A DNA stretch of 64,000 nucleotides from Prochlorococcus sp. MIT 1223 (GTDB taxonomy: Bacteria > Cyanobacteriota > Cyanobacteriia > PCC-6307 > Cyanobiaceae): NCBI RefSeq assembly GCF_034092465.1, contig NZ_CP139303.1, positions 1,392,865 to 1,456,864 of the forward strand, in the 5' to 3' direction. Under the pieces are notes generated by a model, which had not been told where the DNA came from, did not search any database, and saw nothing but the letters and a program-made list of their open reading frames with translations. Position 1 is the stretch's first letter; each line of letters begins with the position of its first letter. Below are positions 57,883-64,000 of the stretch, piece after piece. The position numbers were made by a program, and so were the translations under genes.

Positions 57883-59211
57883 TCATAGAGTTTCTAGTCC
57901 TTTATTGATAGTTGAATAACATTTTTCTAATTCATCATCTGTGATACATAGTGGAGGGAGTAGATATACAACATCTCCTAGGGGTCTGATAAAAACCCCA
58001 TTTTGTAAGGCGAATTGCTTTAGAGCTTTGCCGATAGAATTTAAGTAGCCCTGTGTTCCATTTACTTCAATATTGAATGCAGCAATCGATCCATGAAGTC
58101 GCGGATTTATCACCTTTGGATTTTTGATTAATTTTTTTAAATGAGGCAAATGACGAAATTCAAAATCCAAATATTTTTTGGGGTTCTTTTCAAGTAAATC
58201 TAAACTTGCATTTGCTGCAGCACAGCCGAGAGGGTTGGCGGTAAAACTATGCCCATGCCAAAAAGTAAGCCTAGGGTCATCACCAATGAAGGCTTTAAAG
58301 ATTTCCTCCGTAGACATTGTTATACCCATTGGTAAGAAGCCACCCGTCAGACCTTTAGATAGGGAGATTAGGTCAGGCTTTAAACCAGCTTTTTGAAAAG
58401 CAAAAAGAGAACCACATCTTCCAAAACCAGTTAAAACTTCGTCAACAATCAATAGAGCGTTTGCGGCCTTTACTTTCTTTTCGACTGCGTTAAGAAATTC
58501 AGGTCTAACCATTGCCATTCCACCAGCCCCTTGAACTAAAGGTTCTAAGATGACAGCACTTGTAGGTGTTTCTAGAAGCTTCTCAAGCTGATTAATTGCA
58601 GAGACTTCTTTTGCATTGACATCTTTATCTCCCCACCATGTAGCTGGCCATTGAACCCTGCTAACAGGGAACATCATTCTTTCAAAAGGAGCGTTAAAAA
58701 GATTGCGCTCACCAACTGCCATTGCTCCAAATGTATCCCCATGATATGCACCATCAAAAGCAATAATTTGGTCTCGATGATCTTCCCTATTTTCCCAAAA
58801 TTGACAAGCAATTTTCAAGGCAACTTCAACAGCAGTTGACCCGTTATCAGAAAAGAATGCGCGTTCTAGCCCTGTTTTATTGCATAAACGCTGAGAAAGC
58901 CTTTCTGCTTGTGGATGGATGAAATCTGCAAATATAACTTGTTCAAGTTGCTTGGCTTGCTCTGAAATCGCTTTCGCAATGTAAGGATCTGAATGCCCAT
59001 GTAAGGTCACCCACCAACTGCTTATTGCATCAATTAGAGGAGGTGCATTATCACGTTCTAGCAGAGCCCCTCTTGCCGCTATAACTCTTTCAGGCCTATT
59101 TGCGGATGCGATCTGCGTAAAAGGTGGCCAAAGACTTGGATACCAGGTTGAGGTGTCGAAATTCGATGGCGAATCCAAATAATTCATTCCCAGACTTGTG
59201 TTTTTTTTCAT
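57883..59211 (-). CDS. bioA: Adenosylmethionine-8-amino-7-oxononanoate aminotransferase
   Basis: PLP enzyme that transfers the amino group of SAM to KAPA, giving DAPA for biotin. 442 aa: WYPSLWPPFTQ at the start of the fold, WWVTLHGHSDP near 66-76, the AFDGAYHGDT block, the metal-free PLP Asp in LIVDEVLTGFGR, and the PLP lysine in SLSKGLTGGFLP near residue 285. The WWV stretch is typical of BioA rather than related omega-transaminases. It lies 400 bases from bioD on the same strand and may have its own promoter. Confidence 0.94.
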   Translation of the reverse strand: MKKNTSLGMNYLDSPSNFDTSTWYPSLWPPFTQIASANRPERVIAARGALLERDNAPPLIDAISSWWVTLHGHSDPYIAKAISEQAKQLEQVIFADFIHPQAERLSQRLCNKTGLERAFFSDNGSTAVEVALKIACQFWENREDHRDQIIAFDGAYHGDTFGAMAVGERNLFNAPFERMMFPVSRVQWPATWWGDKDVNAKEVSAINQLEKLLETPTSAVILEPLVQGAGGMAMVRPEFLNAVEKKVKAANALLIVDEVLTGFGRCGSLFAFQKAGLKPDLISLSKGLTGGFLPMGITMSTEEIFKAFIGDDPRLTFWHGHSFTANPLGCAAANASLDLLEKNPKKYLDFEFRHLPHLKKLIKNPKVINPRLHGSIAAFNIEVNGTQGYLNSIGKALKQFALQNGVFIRPLGDVVYLLPPLCITDDELEKCYSTINKGLETL

Positions 59212-59240
59212 ATTTGGATTAGTTGTTCAGACCTTAGACC

Positions 59241-59393
59241 ATGCTCAAGAAAAACAATCTTAAATGCCCTAGGTGTTTTCTCGTTCCCATGCATAGATTG
59301 AATCAGATTGATTTGGTTCAAAATAACCTTAGAGAAGCTTTTGCAGAAGGCTATTGGCATTCGATCAAAATTAATCTTGAAATACAGGGATGA
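59241..59393 (+). CDS. Candidate small CxxC protein (50 aa)
   Basis: ATG at 59241 opens a 50-codon frame: MLKKNNLKCPRCFLVPMHRL, then a helix-like LVQNNLREAFAEGYWH, ending KINLEIQG. The CPRC motif and amphipathic helix look protein-like, and it lies in an otherwise unexplained gap between bioA and bioD. It begins only 30 bases from the divergent bioA start, leaving almost no room for a promoter, and no family is recognised. A longer opposite-strand frame here (59208-59420) looks less protein-like. Treat as a hypothesis. Confidence 0.35.
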   Translation: MLKKNNLKCPRCFLVPMHRLNQIDLVQNNLREAFAEGYWHSIKINLEIQG

Positions 59394-59613
59394 TCCTTTG
59401 TGCAGATACAAATGATTCACGAGCTTTAAGAATTGGTTGACCTCTTATAAATGCAGTAACTCAAGCCTCAAATCGTTTTCGACGATGCCCGACTTATCCT
59501 AAAGAATAATACAAAAAAAAATTAATAATCAAATAAATGCTTTATCGTCAATACTAATTAGTTGACTGAGAATTTACATCTCTAGTGAAGAGTCTTCAAT
59601 ACTAATAGAGTTT
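59394..59613. other. Non-coding stretch downstream of bioD
   Basis: Together with the candidate small protein gene, this fills a 402-base gap between bioD and bioA. It is A/T-rich. I see no tRNA fold, strong hairpin or convincing frame here. It may hold the bioA promoter and the 3' end of the bioF-bioK-bioC-bioD transcript. Confidence 0.4.
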
Positions 59614-60261
59614 CTATTTGATAAATTCTTTAAAAACCTTTTTTAAACCTTGTTTATCCCATTGACTCTTAAGTTCATTTGCTGAGAGGTTAGTTAAATG
59701 AGGCAGTTGAGCAATAATTGAAACTCCAGAGATGTGCTCTATTGTCTTAGGGTTGTCTTTATGTAAAGGACCATTGAGAATTATCCCTAAAATAGGGATA
59801 GACCTTTTCTTCAGTGCTTCAATACTCAGTAGCGTATGATTGATTGTTCCCAATCCAGATCTTGCCACAAGGACAATAGGTAGCTTCCATTCTTTAAGAA
59901 GTTCTATTTGTAAAAAGTCTCGATTGATTGGAACCAGTAAACCTCCTGCAGTCTCAACAACGAGAGGACCTTTTACAACTGGCAGTTTCACTAATCTGGG
60001 ATCAATTTTTTGATTTTCTTTTTCAGCAGCCCAGTGAGGAGATACAGATGCTTGAAATTTATAGAGTTCTGGTATGAATTGTTTTTTTGAAAGATTTACA
60101 AGAGTTGATACTCTACATGTATCACTTCCATCTTCTAGACCACTTTGTATGGGCTTCCAATAAACTCCATTTAGACCTTGCACTATAAGAGCACTAACGA
60201 TAGTTTTCCCGACATCAGTATCAGTACCGCAAATAACAATACCTTTATTAGTCGCTATCAT
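59614..60261 (-). CDS. bioD: Dethiobiotin synthetase
   Basis: ATP-dependent enzyme that closes the ureido ring of DAPA to make dethiobiotin. 215 aa with ATG 60261 as start, which gives the same ATGA stop/start overlap as the upstream biotin genes; a longer frame from 60291 adds 10 Thr/Asn-rich residues. P-loop GTDTDVGKT near the N-terminus, KPIQSGLEDGSDT next, and VVETAGGLLVPINRD around 111-125. Last gene of the coupled cluster. Confidence 0.93.
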   Translation of the reverse strand: MIATNKGIVICGTDTDVGKTIVSALIVQGLNGVYWKPIQSGLEDGSDTCRVSTLVNLSKKQFIPELYKFQASVSPHWAAEKENQKIDPRLVKLPVVKGPLVVETAGGLLVPINRDFLQIELLKEWKLPIVLVARSGLGTINHTLLSIEALKKRSIPILGIILNGPLHKDNPKTIEHISGVSIIAQLPHLTNLSANELKSQWDKQGLKKVFKEFIK

Positions 60262-61010
60262 CGTTGTATTAGAAGTAGTTGTATTTTCCATGTAAGATTA
60301 ATTTCGTTCTTATTTGATAATGGCCAAGCCTTTCTTAATCGCCTCCACTCTCCAATACTAAGGCTAGTCTTTTTAGTTGCTTGTGCACCTACATTGATCA
60401 TTGTTTTAAATAGAGAAGTTAATCCAGATGCTTTTTGTGTATAGCTAAGTATTTGATTGTGCTTTACTTTGTTATTTTCAATGACTCCAAGAAGAGATTG
60501 TTCTGTAGGTAAATCTAATTCTGTACATGACACACCAGCATTTTTTGATGCTTCATGCCATTCATTAAAACTACCTTTTACAGGTAGTGATATTACAACC
60601 CATCCATCATTATCTACAGCATTAATCCATTCTTTGAGACGCTCAGTGGGATTAACTAACCAATGAAGAACAAAGCTAGAGGCAATTAATTTGGGTGATT
60701 CTAACCAGTGAGGTAAACCTTGATCTAAATCCCAAACTTGGGTTTCTTTATTAGGTGCATGTTGAGCAATCATTTCTTTTGAATTGTCAACTCTAATTAC
60801 ACTCTGACCTGGATTTAAGGACTCTAAGGATTCTGCTAAATGTCCTGTTCCGGAGCCAAGATCTACCCACACACCTTTTGCTATTTGCTTATTAGAGCAA
60901 ATGCTAGCTAATTCCCATGCAATATCTTTTTGAATACTTGCATTTTCGTTATAGACAGAAGCAGCTTTGCTAAAGTTTTTTAATATCGATTGTTGCCATT
61001 CGTTATTCAT
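60258..61010 (-). CDS. bioC: Malonyl-ACP O-methyltransferase BioC
   Basis: Caps malonyl-ACP with a methyl ester so fatty-acid enzymes can build the pimeloyl chain. 250 aa with ATG 61010 (MNNEWQQSILKNFSKAA), overlapping the bioK stop as ATGA; a frame from 61028 adds 6 residues. Class I methyltransferase fold: WVDLGSGTGHLAESL near 54-68 and LIASSFVLHWLVN near 109-121. In this operon position BioC is the natural reading. Confidence 0.88.
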   Translation of the reverse strand: MNNEWQQSILKNFSKAASVYNENASIQKDIAWELASICSNKQIAKGVWVDLGSGTGHLAESLESLNPGQSVIRVDNSKEMIAQHAPNKETQVWDLDQGLPHWLESPKLIASSFVLHWLVNPTERLKEWINAVDNDGWVVISLPVKGSFNEWHEASKNAGVSCTELDLPTEQSLLGVIENNKVKHNQILSYTQKASGLTSLFKTMINVGAQATKKTSLSIGEWRRLRKAWPLSNKNEINLTWKIQLLLIQR

Positions 61011-61723
61011 TTTGTCGCTTCTAACCATGTTTGTGTGCGTTGTATTAATTCAGGCATAACTATTGAATGTCCTTGAGAAGATAAATCCCAATGACTTGGT
61101 GGATTTAGAAGCTTTTTGTTTAGTTCAATCCTTAAACTAGTTTTTGACTGTGGATGAACTATTTGATCTTCGTCTCCATAAACTGTTAAAACTCTTGCAT
61201 GTATAGGAAAGTTTTCTGGCAACCCAGAAGTTTTAATTAGTAAATTAAGATCATCTTGAAGTTGTTTCCTACCATTATTTGAAAGACCATCTTTAATTGG
61301 TCCCTCTGGAAGGATATTCACTTGAGAGAGGTTACAGGCTTTTTTTAGAAAGTTGATTAACATTTCTTTTTCAGAAGAGCTTCCTAAGGCTTGTTGCATT
61401 CCTTTTAAGGCTATTTTAATAGATCTACTTTCATTTCCCTCAGGAAGGAAACGACCAAAGCTACTAATTAGAACAATGTGAGTTGCGTCTTCTAGTACTG
61501 ATCGGTTAATTAGGTGGAGCCCAAGTGAATGACAAATTAATACTCGTTTAGTCGTAGTTTCGTTAATCTTGGAGTTATGCCAATTAGAGGTTTGAGCTTG
61601 AATATCTCCATAGCCTCTATTAAGGCTAGTCCATAGCCATTGGTTTTCCATAAAAGACTTTCTCCAGGTATCCCAGGTTCTACAGTCACCACCCCAACCA
61701 TGCATGGCAATTATTTCTTTCAT
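61007..61723 (-). CDS. bioK: Pimeloyl-ACP methyl ester esterase, BioK type
   Basis: Alpha/beta hydrolase (238 aa) expected to remove the methyl ester added by BioC, releasing pimeloyl-ACP. It reads MKEIIAMHGWGGDCRTWDTW, with the nucleophile elbow VLICHSLGLH (Ser66), an Asp in VYGDEDQIVHP and a His in SSQGHSIVMP. The elbow has Cys at the first position instead of the usual Gly of GxSxG. BioK is the esterase reported for marine Synechococcus and Prochlorococcus in place of BioH. It is coupled to both neighbours by 4-base overlaps, which supports the role. Confidence 0.85.
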   Translation of the reverse strand: MKEIIAMHGWGGDCRTWDTWRKSFMENQWLWTSLNRGYGDIQAQTSNWHNSKINETTTKRVLICHSLGLHLINRSVLEDATHIVLISSFGRFLPEGNESRSIKIALKGMQQALGSSSEKEMLINFLKKACNLSQVNILPEGPIKDGLSNNGRKQLQDDLNLLIKTSGLPENFPIHARVLTVYGDEDQIVHPQSKTSLRIELNKKLLNPPSHWDLSSQGHSIVMPELIQRTQTWLEATK

Positions 61724-62862
61724 GGGCTCTGAAGGGCGAGTAGTAACTTTTGCAATGTCTCTTTTGGCAGATTCTCTCTAACCACTAATCTGAGACAGGC
61801 TTGTCCTTCGGGCACAGTGGGAGGACGAATTGCAACGCAAAGGATTCCCTTTCGCTCAAGTATCTGTTGGTATTTGAGCGCTTTTTGGTTTGTGCCCATT
61901 AATAAAGGAATAATAGGACCGATTCCTTCTGGAAATGTCCAACCATGCTTGTTCAAGGTTCTGCGCCAATGAATTGATTCTGTTTGAAGTTTTTTTACCA
62001 AATTGGGATTCTCTTGTATGAGATTTAGAGCAGCTAATGCGGCTGCACACATTGGAGGAGCAAGGGCAGTTGTATATCTAAATGCACCACTGGTTTGTAG
62101 AAGATGTTCTTGAATTTCTTTATTGCAAGCAATAAAGGAGCCTCCACATCCAAAAGATTTGCCAAAAGTTCCGGTGATAATAGTCACAGGAGATTGAATC
62201 CCATAGCATAAACCTTTTCCACTTTTACCTAATACCCCAAGTGCATGAGCTTCATCAACTAATAGTCTTGCTTTATATTTTTCACAAAGCTTTGCTAGTT
62301 CGCTAATATTTGGACTTGTTCCTGCCATGCTAAATAAACTCTCTGTAATAACTAGAGGAGACTTATTTACATATTTTTCCTGAAAAATCTTTAAATATTT
62401 TTCAAGGTCGAGAAGATTATTATGAGAGTAACGTTGAAGCTTGGCGCCACTAGCTTTTATTCCTACTAAAAGAGAATGGTGAATAAGTTTATCTGCAAGA
62501 ACAGGAGTATGCCTATCTGCTAAGGCTATAACGGCACCAATATTTGCTTGAAAACCACTTGGGAATAGTAAGACTTTTTCTCTCCCTAGCCATTCTCCCA
62601 AAGCTTCTTCAAGTTTCTTGTGAATAGGACGACTTCCTGTGACAAGCCTAGAGCCTCCAGCTCCTACACCTTCCACATGCATAATTTCATTGGCAGCGGC
62701 AATTAGTTGGGGATGCCGGCTCAGTCCTAAATAGTCATTGCTTGCAAGGTCAAGTATATCTTGGGAACTTTTGTCAGCATTAAATGCCTGAAACGATGCT
62801 GGCGTCTTACCAGGTATCCATGTCCTTACTCTTCGAATTTGGTCTTGAGCAAGCTGTTTCAT
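61720..62862 (-). CDS. bioF: 8-amino-7-oxononanoate synthase
   Basis: PLP enzyme condensing pimeloyl-ACP with alanine to KAPA. Start taken at ATG 62862 (MKQLAQDQIRRVRTWIP), 380 aa; an upstream frame from 62910 adds 16 unlike residues. Landmarks: DLASNDYLGLSRHPQL near 38-53, SGFQANIGAVIAL, VDEAHALGVLG near 200-210 and the PLP lysine in TGTFGKSFGCGG near 234. First gene of the bioF-bioK-bioC-bioD cluster; the 173 bases upstream hold the promoter shared with the divergent helicase gene. Confidence 0.93.
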   Translation of the reverse strand: MKQLAQDQIRRVRTWIPGKTPASFQAFNADKSSQDILDLASNDYLGLSRHPQLIAAANEIMHVEGVGAGGSRLVTGSRPIHKKLEEALGEWLGREKVLLFPSGFQANIGAVIALADRHTPVLADKLIHHSLLVGIKASGAKLQRYSHNNLLDLEKYLKIFQEKYVNKSPLVITESLFSMAGTSPNISELAKLCEKYKARLLVDEAHALGVLGKSGKGLCYGIQSPVTIITGTFGKSFGCGGSFIACNKEIQEHLLQTSGAFRYTTALAPPMCAAALAALNLIQENPNLVKKLQTESIHWRRTLNKHGWTFPEGIGPIIPLLMGTNQKALKYQQILERKGILCVAIRPPTVPEGQACLRLVVRENLPKETLQKLLLALQSP

Positions 62863-63035
62863 TCCTTGAATCCTATACTTAATACGAATTTTCTGTTCAA
62901 TACATACCAACTATAATCTTCCATATCTTTGTCACTCTGTACATATTTGATGAGATAAATTGCTTTGGTCGATAAAATTTGGATATGCACTCTGCGGCGT
63001 GAGTTACGACATCAATAGATCTCTTCAATTCTTCA

Positions 63036-64000
63036 TTGAATCCAAAGGACATTTTCCCTTTCCCACTTGATGATTTTCAGCTTCAGGCGATTGATTCTTT
63101 AAATCAAGGTCATTCTGTTGTGGTTAGCGCCCCAACTGGGTCTGGGAAAACATTAATTGGCGAGTATGCAATTTATAGAGCAATATCTCATGGCCAAAAG
63201 GTTTTTTATACAACGCCATTAAAGGCCCTCTCAAATCAGAAATTAAGAGATTTCAGAGATCATTTTGGTCCCGAAAATGTTGGTCTCTTGACTGGTGATA
63301 TGAGCTTGAATAGAGAAGCTTCAATAGTTGTTATGACTACTGAGATCTTTCGCAATATGTTGTATGCAGAAGCTGATGAATTAGATGACCCTCTTGCTGG
63401 TGTTGAAGCTGTTGTTCTTGATGAGTGCCATTACATGAATGATGTCCAGAGGGGGACAGTTTGGGAGGAATCGATAATTTATTGTCCGTCTTCAGTGCAG
63501 TTCGTTGCTTTATCTGCAACTGTAGCCAATGCTGGGCAGTTGACTGATTGGATAGAAAATGTTCATGGACCAACGGATTTGATATTTAGTAATTTTCGTC
63601 CAGTCCCATTGAGGTTCAGTTTTTGTAGTGCAAAAGGGTTGCACCCTTTACTTAATGATAAGGGTAATAAGTTACATCCAAATAATAAAATTTGGAGAGC
63701 TCCAAAAGGTCAGAAAAGAAAAGCGCGTTCTTCTCGGCCACTACAACCAGTCTCTCCATCAATTGGCTTTGTCATCTCACAGATGGCTGAGAGAGGTATG
63801 TTGCCAGGCATATACTTTATTTTTAGTCGTCGAGGCTGTGATCGAGCCGTTCGAGATCTAGGACATCAAACTTTAGTTACAAAAGAAGAGAAGAAGATAA
63901 TTCGTGCATGCCTTAGGGCATATACAGAGCGAAATCCTGAAGGGATCAGAGATGGATTGCATGCTGACGCTTTACTTAGAGGCATTGCTGCTCATCATGC
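63036..64000 (+). CDS. Ski2-like DEAD/DECH-box RNA helicase, 5' part
   Basis: The gene runs off the right edge. The open frame follows a TGA at 63000. No in-frame ATG precedes the conserved PFPLDDFQLQAI, so TTG 63036 (M/L-NPKDIFPFPL) is the likely start. Motif I is SAPTGSGKT, Ia TTPLKALSNQ, II DECHYM and III ALSATVAN. An insertion rich in Lys/Arg follows at about residues 225-245, and the second RecA domain starts with GIYFIFSRRGCD. It resembles the cyanobacterial and plastid Ski2/ISE2-like helicases. About 320 residues are visible; these proteins usually have about 900 or more. Confidence 0.9.
   Translation, partial: MNPKDIFPFPLDDFQLQAIDSLNQGHSVVVSAPTGSGKTLIGEYAIYRAISHGQKVFYTTPLKALSNQKLRDFRDHFGPENVGLLTGDMSLNREASIVVMTTEIFRNMLYAEADELDDPLAGVEAVVLDECHYMNDVQRGTVWEESIIYCPSSVQFVALSATVANAGQLTDWIENVHGPTDLIFSNFRPVPLRFSFCSAKGLHPLLNDKGNKLHPNNKIWRAPKGQKRKARSSRPLQPVSPSIGFVISQMAERGMLPGIYFIFSRRGCDRAVRDLGHQTLVTKEEKKIIRACLRAYTERNPEGIRDGLHADALLRGIAAHH

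Noticed and set aside
59208-59420. A 70-codon minus-strand frame upstream of bioA
   Set aside because: Its composition is unlike a folded protein, it overlaps the bioA start, and the opposite-strand CxxC frame looks more protein-like.

Overview
This window looks like core chromosome from a marine picocyanobacterium, most likely a Prochlorococcus of a low-light-type lineage. The DNA is A+T-rich and tightly packed. RNA polymerase is split into separate rpoC1 and rpoC2 genes. Photosystem I genes (psaI, psaL, psaB, psaA), a short high-light-inducible (Hli) protein, a DUF1257/Ycf35 protein, a glutamate synthase of ferredoxin-dependent length and the cyanobacterial biotin esterase BioK all point the same way. 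The exact strain cannot be fixed from sequence reading alone.

Layout. 1-7.3 kb: a GT2 glycosyltransferase, a HEAT-like membrane protein, then a photosystem I block in which psaI-psaL (+) converges on psaA-psaB (-). A duplicated 3' fragment of psaL sits in the convergent gap. 7.7-15.5 kb: a CbiG-CobJ cobalamin fusion, lipA, a YciI protein and glsF. 15.8-22.3 kb: the str operon (rpsL, rpsG, fusA, tuf), closed by two tandem hairpins, then rpsJ, a Lon substrate-binding-domain protein and an MPBQ/MSBQ-type methyltransferase. 22.3-31.4 kb: pheA, a DUF1997 protein, rnhB-rne, dapL, clpS, a CPBP protease, a cobalamin-type radical SAM enzyme, a 44-residue membrane protein, tRNA-Thr(CGU) and a DUF3493 protein. 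31.4-37.3 kb: the rimP-nusA-ylxR-infB operon, with a structured leader. 37.5-51.7 kb: an HtrA protease, rpiA, hisD, then rpsT, tatD, rpoB, rpoC1 and rpoC2. 51.8-57.9 kb: hli-rlmN, a 41-residue membrane protein, a HEAT protein, DUF2997-Ycf35-ferredoxin-aldo/keto reductase, rsmG, a J-domain protein and DUF3143. 57.9-62.9 kb: the biotin genes bioF-bioK-bioC-bioD and bioA. From 63.0 kb to the edge: the start of a Ski2-like DEAD/DECH helicase.

How it fits together. Most genes serve information processing (ribosomal proteins, elongation and initiation factors, RNA polymerase, RNase E, RNase HII), photosynthesis and cofactor or amino-acid synthesis (cobalamin, lipoate, biotin, plastoquinone/tocopherol, Phe, Lys, His, Glu). 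I found no insertion sequence, prophage, CRISPR array, toxin-antitoxin pair or other clear mobile island, and no convincing new multi-gene system.

The items most worth a second look are smaller: the recent partial duplication of psaL, a one-base frame break at an A8 run in the 5' end of the cobalamin fusion gene, perfect or nested inverted repeats in the glsF/rpsL, rne, rimP and psaA leaders, ATGA coupling of four biotin genes, and several very small membrane or CxxC proteins.
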